Part shown: positions 9,267-18,523 of the stretch, piece after piece | Layout: the number at the start of each line of letters is the position of its first letter | Position numbering within the stretch: position 1 is the stretch's first letter | Notes under the pieces: model-generated | What the model saw: only the letters and a program-made list of their open reading frames with translations | Database searches by the model: none | Told to the model about the DNA's origin: nothing | Position numbers and translations under genes: made by a program | From: Agrobacterium tumefaciens | Lineage (GTDB): Bacteria > Pseudomonadota > Alphaproteobacteria > Rhizobiales > Rhizobiaceae | DNA length: 64,000 nt | NCBI RefSeq assembly: GCF_017726655.1 | Contig: NZ_CP072308.1 | Location: forward strand, 1,674,001 to 1,738,000 | Direction: 5' to 3'

Positions 9267-10301
9267 TTACATCGTGGTGCCGGCTGCGAAGGCCGAGCGG
9301 ATTTCTTCGCGCTCTGCGTCGGGAGCAGCAACGAGACCGTAGTTGGCAAGCGGAGAGTCAGGACCGATCATTTCGTCGGACGTGAAGAACTCAACATATT
9401 CCTTCAAGCCCGGGATCACGCCCAGGTGAGCCTTCTTCACGTAGAAGAAAAGCGGACGGGAAACCGGGTACTTGCCGCTGGCAACCGTTTCAGTGGACGG
9501 CACGACGCCCGAAACAGTTGCGACCTTCAGGCGGTCGGCGTTGTTTTCGTAGAAAGCGAGACCAAACACGCCGAGGCCGGTCTTGTTGGCATCGATACGG
9601 GCAAGCGTTTCAGTGTAATCGCCGTCGATGTCGACAGCGGCGCCGTCCTTACGGACTGCAACGCACTTGGCAGCAGCCTGCTTGGCATCGGTGATGAGCG
9701 TCTTGATGACGTCGGTGGCGCCGGCTTCCTTGCAGCCGTCAGCCATGATCTTCTCTTCGAAGACTTCGCGCGTGCCGTGCTTGGAGCCCGGGATGTAGGC
9801 GGCGATCGCGACGTCGGGCAGTTCCTTGTTGATTTCAGACCATTTCTTGTAGGGGTTGGCAACGAGCTTGCCGTCCTTGACGACTTCAGCGGCGAGAGCG
9901 AGGTAAAGGTCCTTCGGCTCGAGCTTGATGTCCTTGTTGGACGAGTCCATCGCAAAAACGATGCCGTCGTAACCGATCTTCACTTCCTGGACGTCGGTGA
10001 CGCCAGCAGCCTTGCAGGCAGCCAGTTCGTCTGCCTTGATCTTGCGCGACGCGTTGGCAATGTCGATGGTGCCTTCACCGACGCCCGAGCAGAACGCCTT
10101 CAGGCCGCCGCCGGTGCCGCCGGACTCAACGACCGGAGCCTTGAAGTTCGGGAAGGTTTCAGCAAAGGTCTCGGCAACGATCTTGGCGTAGGGAAGAACC
10201 GTGGAGGAACCGGCAACCTGGATCTGGTCGCGAGCAGCGGCGGCGCCAGCGAAGGCGACAGAAGCCACCAGAGCTGCTGCGGAAAATTTAACGAAGTTCA
10301 T
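9267..10301 (-). CDS. pstS: phosphate ABC transporter substrate-binding protein PstS
   Basis: Periplasmic phosphate receptor, 344 aa, with a clear signal peptide (MNFVKFSAAALVASVAFAGAAAA, cut before RDQIQVAGSST). Phosphate-contacting stretches typical of PstS are present: AGSSTVLPYA, SGGTGGGLKAFC and GSKHGTREVFEEKI. First gene of the pst series, with a PHO box 117 nt upstream of the ATG, and followed by a strong hairpin. Confidence 0.95.
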   Translation of the reverse strand: MNFVKFSAAALVASVAFAGAAAARDQIQVAGSSTVLPYAKIVAETFAETFPNFKAPVVESGGTGGGLKAFCSGVGEGTIDIANASRKIKADELAACKAAGVTDVQEVKIGYDGIVFAMDSSNKDIKLEPKDLYLALAAEVVKDGKLVANPYKKWSEINKELPDVAIAAYIPGSKHGTREVFEEKIMADGCKEAGATDVIKTLITDAKQAAAKCVAVRKDGAAVDIDGDYTETLARIDANKTGLGVFGLAFYENNADRLKVATVSGVVPSTETVASGKYPVSRPLFFYVKKAHLGVIPGLKEYVEFFTSDEMIGPDSPLANYGLVAAPDAEREEIRSAFAAGTTM

Positions 10302-10417
10302 TTGTCTCTCCCGTCGTGGGCTTTGTTGTGGACGCAGCCGATAGCGACACTCGCTCTTAGCTTGCGCTCGGCGACCTCTTCATAACCACCGTAGCCACAT
10401 CCTTTTATGTCACTTTG

Positions 10418-10435
10418 ACGAAAGATTTGTGACAG
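10418..10435 (-). promoter_or_regulatory. PHO box (PhoB operator) upstream of pstS
   Basis: On the minus strand CTGTCAC-AAAT-CTTTCGT forms two 7-bp direct repeats with a 4-bp spacer, matching the PhoB consensus CTGTCAT-N4-CTGTCAT at six and five positions. GTGACAT follows after another 4 bp (10407-10413) in the opposite sense. It lies about 117 nt before pstS, in the 194-nt phoR-pstS gap. Confidence 0.75.
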
Positions 10436-10495
10436 CCTAAGTAATTGATTGCGAATATCTATTTTCGTATACTTGAAAAATCGCCGTCCTCTATG

Positions 10496-11764
10496 TCAAA
10501 ATCGGACGGTGAACTCCGTGCCAATCCCCAGTTCCGATTTAATGATAAGCCGGGCCCGATGGCGCGTGAGGATGTGCTTGACGATGGCGAGCCCGAGACC
10601 GGTCCCTTTTTTGGAACGACTATCGGCCACACTGACGCGATAAAAGCGTTCGGTGAGGCGCGGCACATGTTCTGCCGGAATGCCGGGCCCCTTGTCGATG
10701 ACGCTGACCTCCACGGGACTGCCCGGCTCGGCCCGCAGCCAGACATCCACAAGCTTGCCTTCCTGACCATATTTGCAGGCATTCTCAACCAGGTTCTGGA
10801 AGACCTGCACCAGTTCGTCGCGATCCCCCTGCACCTCGGCCGGGTGGTCGGGCAAATGGAGCGCAATCGTTACATTGAGCTCGCTTGCGAGCGGCAGCAG
10901 CGTATCACGCACATGACCGATGACGGGGACAAGATCGACCCTCTGATCCGGTGCGATATTTGCCCGCAATTCGAGGCGCGAAAGAGACATGAGGTCGTCT
11001 ACCAGACGGCTCATGCGGGTTGCCTGATCGAGCATGATGGCGAGGAATCGTTCCTGCGCTTTCGGATCATTGCGCGCGGGGCCCTGCATGGTTTCAATGA
11101 AGCCGCGCAACGAGGCAAGCGGGGTGCGCAATTCGTGGCTGGCATTCGCAACGAAGTCACTGCGCATCCGGTCAATGCGGCGAAGTTCGGAGACGTCGCG
11201 GAAGGACAGGATGTAGAAGGGCGGACCAGCCCCCTCGCCCACATCCGCACGGCTGATGCGGACGATAAAGACCCTCTCAGACGGGAAGCGTTCTGAATGT
11301 TCGACCTGATTGGGCTGACCGGTGGCGATCGTTTCGCGAATGACGTCGAGCAAACCCGGCGAGCGCAGGCGGGCGGAAATATGTGCACCAGCAGGCAATT
11401 GCCCGAAAGCGCGTTCGGCGGCCACGTTCTGGAACATCACGCCGGCGTTTCCGTCGAGAATGAAGATGGGAGTATCGAGAACGGCAAGACCGGCCCGCAG
11501 GCCCGAGATGACGTTTTCGCCGGGCACGGCCGGCTCGTCGACTATGATCGGCGCTTCCTCGTCGTCATCGGCCAGGGGTCGTTTCTCGCCAGCGGAAAGG
11601 ATCGCGATGGTGGCGCAAAGCCAAAGTGCTGCCGGCAAATAGGGCGAACTGAGCTCTGCGATCGCAACAATGGCAAGCATCGAGACGATAAAAAGCGGTA
11701 GCCGGTTCGCGGCAAACTGCCTCCCCAAACGCCTCAATCTGCCATCCCCCTCCATGACTGCCAT
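10496..11764 (-). CDS. phoR: phosphate regulon sensor histidine kinase PhoR
   Basis: Membrane sensor kinase of the phosphate regulon, 422 aa. Two hydrophobic segments lie near residues 22-38 and 42-58, followed by a PAS-like region (about 90-195), the HisKA domain with phospho-acceptor His210 in NASHELRTPLASLRGF, and the ATP-binding domain with NLVENACKYG (N box), DKGPGIP (G1) and GTGLGLAIVKHI (G2). First gene of the phoR-pstSCAB-phoU-phoB cluster; separated from pstS by the PHO box region, so pstS likely has its own inducible promoter. Confidence 0.93.
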   Translation of the reverse strand: MAVMEGDGRLRRLGRQFAANRLPLFIVSMLAIVAIAELSSPYLPAALWLCATIAILSAGEKRPLADDDEEAPIIVDEPAVPGENVISGLRAGLAVLDTPIFILDGNAGVMFQNVAAERAFGQLPAGAHISARLRSPGLLDVIRETIATGQPNQVEHSERFPSERVFIVRISRADVGEGAGPPFYILSFRDVSELRRIDRMRSDFVANASHELRTPLASLRGFIETMQGPARNDPKAQERFLAIMLDQATRMSRLVDDLMSLSRLELRANIAPDQRVDLVPVIGHVRDTLLPLASELNVTIALHLPDHPAEVQGDRDELVQVFQNLVENACKYGQEGKLVDVWLRAEPGSPVEVSVIDKGPGIPAEHVPRLTERFYRVSVADSRSKKGTGLGLAIVKHILTRHRARLIIKSELGIGTEFTVRF

Positions 11765-11991
11765 ATCAGCCTGCTTTCACTCTCATCCGCGCATCGAATC
11801 CTCATAGGCCAGCTTTATGACAGAGATTCATCGTTTTGAACCTTACACAGCGTATATGCGCGAAATTCGCGCCGCAATCGCCGGCCGGCTGATGCACCAA
11901 CCCGCTGATCGTCTTTCACTTGAAATCCGGCGGGGGATGTGAACTCATTGGCGCCGAGTTGCTTTTACACAACAACATCAGGAGGAAAAGC

Positions 11992-12873
11992 ATGGTCGAA
12001 GAGACGAAGAAGCGGACAGTCGAGATGACTATTGGCGGCAAGCTGCGCAGCTTCGACATCGATGATCCGGTACTTCCAGATTGGGTGGAGGAAAAGAAAC
12101 TCTCTGCCGGCAACTTTCCCTACGACAAGAAAATGAAGAGGGAAGACTACGACGCCACGCTCGAAGCGCTGCAGATAGAACTTGTCAAAGTGCAATTCTG
12201 GCTGCAGGCGACCGGCAAAAAAGTCATGGCGGTGTTCGAGGGCCGTGACGCGGCGGGCAAGGGAGGCGCAATATTCGCGACCCACGCTTATTTGAACCCG
12301 CGCTATGCGCGCGTCGTGGCGCTGACGAAGCCAACGGAGACCGAACGGGGCCAATGGTATTTCCAGCGCTATATCTCACATTTTCCGACAGCCGGCGAAT
12401 TCGTTCTTTTTGATCGCTCCTGGTACAACCGCGCCGGCGTAGAGCCTGTCATGGGCTTCTGCACCCCGGAGGAGCATAAGCGGTTCCTGAAGGAAACACC
12501 GCGTCTGGAAAAGATGCTGGTTCACGACGACATCCATCTTTTCAAGTTCTGGCTCGATATCGGCCGCGAAACGCAGATCGAGCGCTTTCACGATCGCCGT
12601 CACAGCCCGCTGAAGTGCTGGAAGCTCTCGGATATGGACATTGCCGCGCTGACGAAGTGGGACGATTACACGGAAAAGCGCGATGAGATGCTGGACAGGA
12701 CCCACACCGACGCCGCCCCGTGGACCGTCGTGCGCGCCAACGATAAACGCCGCGCGCGGGTGAACCTCATTCGCCACATTCTCCTGTCGCTGGATTATGA
12801 CGGCAAGGATAAGAATGCCATCGGCGAGATCGACGACAAAATATTGGGGTCCGGTCCCGATTTTCTCAAATAA
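11992..12873 (+). CDS. ppk2: polyphosphate kinase 2 family protein
   Basis: PPK2 enzymes transfer phosphate between polyphosphate and (d)NDP/NMP. The P-loop is [13 protein letters not shown], the lid module contains [31 protein letters not shown], and [14 protein letters not shown] and [15 protein letters not shown] are typical PPK2 segments. The length of 293 aa matches class I PPK2. The start ATG at 11992 has a strong AGGAGG 7 nt upstream; the frame is open upstream but without a better site. It is divergent from phoR, which places polyphosphate metabolism beside phosphate sensing. Confidence 0.93.
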   Translation: MVEETKKRTVEMTIGGKLRSFDIDDPVLPDWVEEKKLSAGNFPYDKKMKREDYDATLEALQIELVKVQFWLQATGKKVMAVFEGRDAAGKGGAIFATHAYLNPRYARVVALTKPTETERGQWYFQRYISHFPTAGEFVLFDRSWYNRAGVEPVMGFCTPEEHKRFLKETPRLEKMLVHDDIHLFKFWLDIGRETQIERFHDRRHSPLKCWKLSDMDIAALTKWDDYTEKRDEMLDRTHTDAAPWTVVRANDKRRARVNLIRHILLSLDYDGKDKNAIGEIDDKILGSGPDFLK

Positions 12874-12918
12874 GTCCAGCGAGACCGAGAAGCGCCGCGA
12901 CGTCCGGGCGCCAGTCTT

Positions 12919-14079
12919 TTATTGGCCCGGCAAGATACGGACTGAATAGAGATTGACCGGGCGTCCGCTGCCGTCAATGTCGCTGTTGATGAAGACTTTT
13001 CCCGGTGCATTGGGAGCGATTGACCGCTCGAACGTCGCATTGAGCAGCATATCCGCCCGCTCGGCAGTGGCCGTGAACCGGTGGCGCGAGCAATCGCCCA
13101 ACGTCGAGAAATCACAGGAAACGGAAACCTGGGTCTGCCGGTCGCTGGAGGATTGCAGCGTGAGCGAAATGGTCGAGGATTTGCCGGCCATATCCCGCAT
13201 GACTTCGACAGGAACTTCTATACTGACAGCGCCGTCCTGCGCCACGCTTTTAGAGGTCACGCGAAGCGCTTTACCAGCCGGTGTGGCGATATTTTCAACG
13301 GTTGCGCGCGGACCGGCGGAGACGCCGGAACTTCCACGTTCGGCATTAAAGACCTCGACCCAGTCATCGGAAAAACCACGACCGGCGGACAGGCTCGGCG
13401 CGGGCTCCGTGCCGTTAAAATCCTCCGCCTCCACCTGGGCGGGTGGATTGGGCACGCTCGTATCGCGCTGTTCAGGCGACAGCAGAAGCCCTGAAGAATA
13501 GACCCACCACGCACCAAACCCGATGAAGGCCAAAATCGTGACGTAGATGAAGAGACGGGCAAACAAACCGCGGCGCTTGCGGCGGCCGACAGCGCCTTCC
13601 GGGCGAAAAGCCAGCGATGAATCGGCAGCACTTGAGCCGCGTTTTTCCGCCTTGTCACCACGCCGTCCTGTTTTGATGGGCGCTGAAGCAACGGTCGCAG
13701 TGCCCGGGCGAACATCGCGGGTTTCCCCGCGCAACTCAGGCTCAACCGCCATTTGATCGTGAGAGGCGGTCTCCGACACCGGATCGACCGAATGATCGTC
13801 CTGCCTCAGGCTCTCCGGCGTCAGGGTTTCCGCTGGCGGACGCAATTGTTGCTCCACCCTGTCGAGGAGACGGTTTCGCTCTTCATTCTCGATCTGGTGG
13901 ATCAGTCCTTCGAGCCGCTGACGTTGCTGCGCGACAACCTGCGGATCGTCAATGCCCTGCTTGCGCAGACCTGCTTCCAGCGCCTGACGCGATGATTGGT
14001 AAATCCGTGCACGAACTTCGGCGTTCGATCTGTCCGATTTTTCCAGAGCATTTCTGATTGCCGTTTCCAGTCCGCTCAC
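12919..14079 (-). CDS. hypothetical single-pass membrane protein
   Basis: I do not recognise a named family. The protein (386 aa from the GTG at 14079, with AAGGA 6 nt before it) begins with a conserved-looking helical region, SGLETAIRNALEKSDRSNAEVRARIYQSSRQALEAGL, rich in charged heptads up to about residue 75. An acidic/basic low-complexity linker follows, then one membrane segment (LFARLFIYVTILAFIGFGAWWVYSSGLLL, about 170-200) and a C-terminal domain of about 180 residues that is probably periplasmic. A TTG at 14109 would add ten residues. It converges with ppk2 and diverges from the flavoprotein gene at 14333. Confidence 0.8.
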   Translation of the reverse strand: MSGLETAIRNALEKSDRSNAEVRARIYQSSRQALEAGLRKQGIDDPQVVAQQRQRLEGLIHQIENEERNRLLDRVEQQLRPPAETLTPESLRQDDHSVDPVSETASHDQMAVEPELRGETRDVRPGTATVASAPIKTGRRGDKAEKRGSSAADSSLAFRPEGAVGRRKRRGLFARLFIYVTILAFIGFGAWWVYSSGLLLSPEQRDTSVPNPPAQVEAEDFNGTEPAPSLSAGRGFSDDWVEVFNAERGSSGVSAGPRATVENIATPAGKALRVTSKSVAQDGAVSIEVPVEVMRDMAGKSSTISLTLQSSSDRQTQVSVSCDFSTLGDCSRHRFTATAERADMLLNATFERSIAPNAPGKVFINSDIDGSGRPVNLYSVRILPGQ

Positions 14080-14332
14080 GACCGATCCTTGTTCTATTAC
14101 GCTGTGCAAAACATGCGGCGCTGCGCCATGGGTTCACGATTCGGTAACGGCTATGAGCCCCCTCCGCAAGCATCGTTTATGATAAAGATCGGATTGTCTT
14201 GAGGAAAATCGGTTCATTGTGGCGCGACGAACGCAGATCGCCGCAGCAAATGCCGCACTGTTTTTGCTTTCAATCCCCGCCCGAACGCGGTATTGGCTTA
14301 CGTGCGCGTAAACGTAAATCGTGGGAGGAGAC

Positions 14333-15295
14333 ATGCTACCGTCCGTGCTGAGAGACAATCTGCGTCTTCCGGTCATAGCATCACCGCTATTCATCATTTC
14401 ACATCCGCAATTGACGCTGGCGCAGTGCAAGGCTGGCGTCATCGGCGCTTTTCCGGCGCTCAACGCTCGGCCCGAAAGCCAGCTTGACGAATGGTTGGCG
14501 ATGATCACCGAGGAGCTGGACGCGCATAATCGCGCCAATCCCGAACGCCCGGCAGCGCCCTTTGCGGTGAACCAGATCGTGCACATGTCCAATCGTCGGC
14601 TGGAACATGATCTTGGATTGTGCGTGAAATACAAAGTGCCAGTGGTTATCTCGTCCCTGGGCGCCGTGCCGGAGGTTAACGCCGCCGTGCATTCCTATGG
14701 TGGCATCGTGCTGCATGACGTGATCAATGATCGTCATGCCCGCTCGGCCATACGCAAGGGTGCGGACGGGTTGATCGCAGTTGCGACCGGCGCCGGCGGC
14801 CATGCGGGCACGCTTTCGCCCTTCGCGCTCGTTCAGGAAATCCGTGAGTGGTTCGACGGCCCGCTTCTGCTGGCAGGGGCGATCGCCAATGGCGGCTCCA
14901 TTCTGGCGGCGCAGGCCATGGGCGCTGACATGGCCTATATCGGCTCCCCCTTCATCGCCACGGAGGAAGCCCGTGCTTCCGACGCTTACAAGAAAGCGGT
15001 CGTCGAAGCGCAGGCCAAGGACATCGTTTATTCCAACTATTTCACGGGCGTACACGGAAACTATTTGAAAAGCTCCGTCATCGCCGCCGGCATGGATCCA
15101 GACAATCTTCCCGAGGCCGATCCCTCGAAGATGGATTTTGAAACCGCGACCGGCGGCGCCAAGGCATGGAAGGATATATGGGGTGCTGGACAAGGCATCG
15201 GCGCCGTCAAGGCCGTTGAACCAGTCGCCGATCTCGTTGACCGTCTCGCAATAGAATATGAAACGGCGAAAAAGCGGCTCTGCGCCAGCGCTTGA
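14333..15295 (+). CDS. nitronate monooxygenase/2-nitropropane dioxygenase-like flavoprotein
   Basis: TIM-barrel FMN protein of the NMO/enoyl-reductase-like family, 320 aa. Family features are PVIASPLFIISHPQLTLAQCKAGVIGAFPAL at the N-terminus, the FMN-phosphate loops GADGLIAVATGAGGHAG and LAGAIANGGSILAAQAMGADMAYIGSPFIATEEA, and the His in GGHAG that is catalytic in class I enzymes. The ATG at 14333 sits just after GGGAGGAG; a GTG at 14321 would add four residues but would overlap that ribosome site. The true substrate cannot be read from sequence. It ends 136 nt before tRNA-Thr. Confidence 0.88.
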   Translation: MLPSVLRDNLRLPVIASPLFIISHPQLTLAQCKAGVIGAFPALNARPESQLDEWLAMITEELDAHNRANPERPAAPFAVNQIVHMSNRRLEHDLGLCVKYKVPVVISSLGAVPEVNAAVHSYGGIVLHDVINDRHARSAIRKGADGLIAVATGAGGHAGTLSPFALVQEIREWFDGPLLLAGAIANGGSILAAQAMGADMAYIGSPFIATEEARASDAYKKAVVEAQAKDIVYSNYFTGVHGNYLKSSVIAAGMDPDNLPEADPSKMDFETATGGAKAWKDIWGAGQGIGAVKAVEPVADLVDRLAIEYETAKKRLCASA

Positions 15296-15431
15296 TGTTG
15301 AACTCAGTCGACGTACAGACGAAGCTTTTTGCGGAAATTTTAAAACCACCACATTCAAGGCTTGAAATCCGTCGGCATTGCCTGTATCAGCCCGCCATGA
15401 AGCTGATCCGCGACATGCGGGTCACAATCGT

Positions 15432-15507
15432 GCCGCTTTAGCTCAGTTGGTAGAGCACGTCATTCGTAATGACGGGGTCACGTGTTCGAGTCACGTAAGC
15501 GGCACCA
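15432..15507 (+). tRNA. tRNA-Thr(CGU)
   Basis: 76-nt cloverleaf with CCA encoded: acceptor GCCGCTT/AAGCGGC, D-arm GCTC..GAGC, anticodon stem TCATT/AATGA around TTCGTAA (anticodon CGT, reading ACG), and T-arm CACGTG/CACG with TTCGAGT. Its last 17 nt are the left part of a 24-bp direct repeat that bounds a genomic island, so the tRNA stays intact after integration. Confidence 0.95.
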
Positions 15508-15514
15508 TTTCCTT
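15491..15514 (+). repeat. attL, left copy of the 24-bp direct repeat
   Basis: Identical over 24 bases to 25083-25106. It starts in the T-arm of tRNA-Thr, includes the encoded CCA and extends 7 bases past it. Confidence 0.93.
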
Positions 15515-15547
15515 TAAAATCAAAGACTTGAATACCGATTTCCGCAG

Positions 15548-15572
15548 GTGGGACATTTCGGTGAGACATTTC
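15548..15572 (+). repeat. tandem integrase arm-like motifs near attL
   Basis: GTGGGACATTTC (15548-15559) and GTGAGACATTTC (15561-15572) are in tandem with a 13-bp period. They share GTGRGACAT with hairpin motifs near attR and lie just before the integrase start, so they may be arm-type integrase sites and an autoregulatory operator. Confidence 0.5.
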
Positions 15573-15573
15573 T

Positions 15574-17238
15574 TTGTTTATCCCCTCCTACATTCTCAAG
15601 TCTCGGCACGGCGTATTCTACTTCCGTTGGCCGTTGCCCAAGCAGCTACACCCAGCCCGTAAAGCCGAAACAATCAAGCTTTCTCTACAGACACGCGATC
15701 CACGAAAAGCATTGCGCTTGTCCCGGTCTATGATCCAGATAGGGGAACGACTTACAGATCATGGAATTGCATACGGGATGGAATACAGGGAATTGCGCGG
15801 CTTGCTGACACAGCATTTTCGCGATCTTTTGACCAAGGTTACGAACGAGATCGATAGCAAGGGACGTCTGAACGAACAGACACGTCAAGAGTACAAGCAA
15901 CGACTTGCAGCGACGCAGCAGGAAATTGAAACAGATGCACCGCTCTCCTTTGCCACCGGCTATGAAAGCCTGCTTTCAGGCTTCATGACTCAATACAGCG
16001 TACCGTTTTCCAAAACGGACGCTCAGTACGTCTGGTTAGAACAAGACTTCAAAAAAGCTGTACGCAGCTTTCTGAAAACGGTTCTTGAGCACGACGCGTC
16101 ATACGACGACTTTGACCTGCGCGCGCCAACCCAGACTGCCGCATCAGTAGCGCCAAATGTCGCAACGGCTCCTCACTCCCCTCTGCAACAGACATCACTA
16201 TCCGGCATAACAATTGAAGAACTAGCAAAGCGGTTCATTCGGGAACGTAAACTCGGGGAGAACTGGGTACCCACTACGGTGATGGGCAAAGAGGAATATC
16301 TCAGCTTGCTTACAGAGCTTTTTGGCGAGAAGCGCGACATTGCGACGCTCACTCCTCAAGACGTTACGACCGTGAAAGACACCCTTGTTGCTCTACCGGC
16401 GCACCGGCACAAAAAGCGGGCTACCAAAGGCAAACCGCTGGAAGAGGTACTGAAACTTACAAACCTTCCCCGCCTAGCCGTGCCCTCGATCAATAAATAC
16501 CTACAGACTTATAATGATTTCTTCGGGTACGCGCATCAGCATGGCTACGTTGAACGCAACTTGTTTGCAGGCGTTACGATCAAACAGAACCGTCATCGCA
16601 TACTGAAAGGCCGTGAAGACTTCACGCCCGAGCAGGTGAGAACAATTCTGGAAGCCATCGTAGATAACAGCGTTGTATATGCCAGGAAGCAGCACCGAAA
16701 ATGGGGACCGCTTATTGGCGTGTATACTGGCGCACGGCTGAATGAGATTGCACAGATCGATCTTGCCGACATTCGGCAACAGGACGGTATCTGGTTCTTC
16801 GACTTTAACGACGAGGGCGACGACAAACAGCTAAAGACAAAGGCTTCAAAGCGCAGAGTACCATTACATAGTGAACTAATCCGGCTTGGCCTGCTGGATT
16901 ATGTCGATGTGTTGCGCAAGCAGGGCAAGCAGAAGCTTTTTCAGGAGTTACCAAACTCAATTGAACATGGCCGTGGCCGCAATCTTGGACGGTGGTTCAA
17001 CGAACAGCTTTTGCCTAAGCTGGACCTGAAAGCCAAGGAACTCGTTTTCCACAGCCTCCGGCATACAGTCGTTACGCAGCTTGTGAATGCACAAGTGCCT
17101 GATCCATTGGTCAAAGCTCTGGTCGGACATAGCCAGCAAGGCGTGACCTACCAGAATTATTTCGGGGGCCACACGCTACAGGTCCTCAATGAGGCGATAC
17201 AGAAGCTGGACTACGGCTTGCCGACACAGAAACTTTGA
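15574..17238 (+). CDS. tyrosine-type site-specific recombinase (island integrase)
   Basis: Integrase of the island, 554 aa. The N-terminus (SYILKSRHGVFYFRWPLPKQL) resembles the DUF6538 domain often found on such integrases; a SAM-like core-binding region is at about 215-330 and the catalytic domain at about 350-545. Catalytic residues are Arg388 in TGARLNEIAQ, His493 and Arg496 in HSLRHTVV, His519 in LVGHSQQG and Tyr529. The start is taken as TTG at 15574, ten codons before any strong alternative, so the N-terminus is uncertain. It reads away from tRNA-Thr immediately inside attL. Confidence 0.93.
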   Translation: MFIPSYILKSRHGVFYFRWPLPKQLHPARKAETIKLSLQTRDPRKALRLSRSMIQIGERLTDHGIAYGMEYRELRGLLTQHFRDLLTKVTNEIDSKGRLNEQTRQEYKQRLAATQQEIETDAPLSFATGYESLLSGFMTQYSVPFSKTDAQYVWLEQDFKKAVRSFLKTVLEHDASYDDFDLRAPTQTAASVAPNVATAPHSPLQQTSLSGITIEELAKRFIRERKLGENWVPTTVMGKEEYLSLLTELFGEKRDIATLTPQDVTTVKDTLVALPAHRHKKRATKGKPLEEVLKLTNLPRLAVPSINKYLQTYNDFFGYAHQHGYVERNLFAGVTIKQNRHRILKGREDFTPEQVRTILEAIVDNSVVYARKQHRKWGPLIGVYTGARLNEIAQIDLADIRQQDGIWFFDFNDEGDDKQLKTKASKRRVPLHSELIRLGLLDYVDVLRKQGKQKLFQELPNSIEHGRGRNLGRWFNEQLLPKLDLKAKELVFHSLRHTVVTQLVNAQVPDPLVKALVGHSQQGVTYQNYFGGHTLQVLNEAIQKLDYGLPTQKL

Positions 17239-17295
17239 AGAGCTATTTGGCAGGCTAGGTAAAGCCGACCGAAAATTAACATGCCCTAATGATAA

Positions 17296-17520
17296 TCAGG
17301 TGTAACCATGCTTCTTCTTGAACCTCTCCAGTTCGTCGTCCAGCTCTTCTTCCCTTAGCTGTTCGGGCGTTTTGTAGACCATTGATGGTGGCGCATCCTG
17401 TGGCACGAGCCGAATGAACGCCCCATTGATAAGGATCTCAGCCACAAATCCTGCCTGCGCTGCGCCAAGGCACAATGCTTTGACCTGCCGCTGTGTTAGC
17501 GCCATCGCTTTGTTTGTCAT
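17296..17520 (-). CDS. small hypothetical protein
   Basis: 74 aa, no family recognised. The N-terminal half, MALTQRQVKALCLGAAQAGFVAEILINGAFIRLVP, looks like a helix and a beta-hairpin; the C-terminal half is very acidic then basic (LREEELDDELERFKKKHGYT). GGAGA precedes the ATG by 7 nt. It follows the next gene (17541-18287) by 20 nt on the same strand, so the two are probably co-transcribed, converging with the integrase. Confidence 0.7.
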   Translation of the reverse strand: MTNKAMALTQRQVKALCLGAAQAGFVAEILINGAFIRLVPQDAPPSMVYKTPEQLREEELDDELERFKKKHGYT

Positions 17521-17540
17521 TATTGGTTCTCCAGTTGCGG

Positions 17541-18287
17541 TTATGTGTTCGCCGTCGCTGACACTGATCTCCCCGTGCGCCGGAAAGCTGCCCTCAGCGG
17601 AATGCAGAGTGCGGCGACAATGACTAGTAGCAGTGCGACGTCTGGCAGGGCTGCGATTGCTCTAGCGGTTAACTGTGCCGCCGCACCCATTCGCTGAATA
17701 CGCTTCTCTGCGGCCTTGCGTTCGGTTACGTCTACCAGAAGTGCGAGAGCTTCTGCGTTCGATCCTGTACCTGCAAACGAGGATAGGTGCCGTAGTTCGA
17801 TCCGGTCTTTTTCCCGGTTGTCATCAAGCCACCGAAGCGGGTCGAAATCTGGATCGACGGGATTATCGTACGCCCGCCTGTATGAGGCGAGAAGATTGAG
17901 GGCAATGCTGCCGCCCGCTTTGAAGCTATCAGCTACGCCTTGGTACAGGGTTTCAGTATTGGCGTCTGTAGCGAAACCTAGCGTCTGATACCAGAGTTGG
18001 CGGGCTTGTTGTTCGTGGCATTCCCGTACTGCCCGCGTGCTTGCTGCTTCTCCACCGATGACAGGTCGGCCCATTATGTTCGTCGCGCTTTCCGACGGGT
18101 CATATGGGCGGTACTGTTCGGGTATCCCCTCAAACCCGCAGGCTGCATAGAGGCCAGTAGGTGTGACCAGTAAGCCAGCGGCGAGAATGCACGCTCGCAA
18201 TGTTGTCCGCACAAACGAAACTGAGCAAGTTCGCTGATGCGGTTGCCTGCGCGCAGTTGCCCTCACAGATGATGTGTTCGATCGCAT
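17541..18287 (-). CDS. hypothetical exported or membrane-anchored protein
   Basis: Not recognised. From the ATG at 18287 it would be about 248 aa; the frame is open to an ATG at 18380, and the true start is uncertain. An N-terminal hydrophobic stretch (ACILAAGLLVTPTGLYA) looks like a signal peptide. The middle contains a helical region, and a C-terminal membrane segment (ALPDVALLLVIVAALCIPL) is followed by a basic tail. A signal plus C-terminal anchor suggests an inner-membrane protein with a periplasmic domain. Island cargo of unknown role. Confidence 0.6.
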   Translation of the reverse strand: MRSNTSSVRATARRQPHQRTCSVSFVRTTLRACILAAGLLVTPTGLYAACGFEGIPEQYRPYDPSESATNIMGRPVIGGEAASTRAVRECHEQQARQLWYQTLGFATDANTETLYQGVADSFKAGGSIALNLLASYRRAYDNPVDPDFDPLRWLDDNREKDRIELRHLSSFAGTGSNAEALALLVDVTERKAAEKRIQRMGAAAQLTARAIAALPDVALLLVIVAALCIPLRAAFRRTGRSVSATANT

Positions 18288-18436
18288 GGGAAATGGTCCC
18301 CCGTATGGAAGGACGTTAGGCGCGGTGCGTCCCCGCGAATGCCCTTCGATCTCTGGTGATCGGGGAGTTAGTAACCGCATGACACGGCCCTACGGCCTTT
18401 AGTTCGGAGAACCTGTTGCATACGCCGCAGGCTCCC

Positions 18437-18523
18437 CGACCATAGGTCGAAGAGTGGTGCCATTTCAGTGGCACGTTCCTAGTCATGAGGGGTTACTACG
18501 CCCCTGAACCGCACGTACGGCTC
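18437..18523. other. cluster of four stem-loops
   Basis: Consecutive inverted repeats: CGACC/GGTCG (18437-18449), GTGCCA/TGGCAC (18457-18474), AGGGG/CCCCT (18488-18505) and GAACCG/CGGCTC with one mismatch (18506-18523). Such density in 87 bases suggests a folded RNA, but no family was recognised. Confidence 0.35.

Noticed and set aside
18506..18523. Possible group II intron end (CGCACGTACGGCTC)
   Set aside because: The matching 5' strand and GNRA-type loop of domain V were not found, and no intron-encoded reverse transcriptase is nearby; kept only as a remark.
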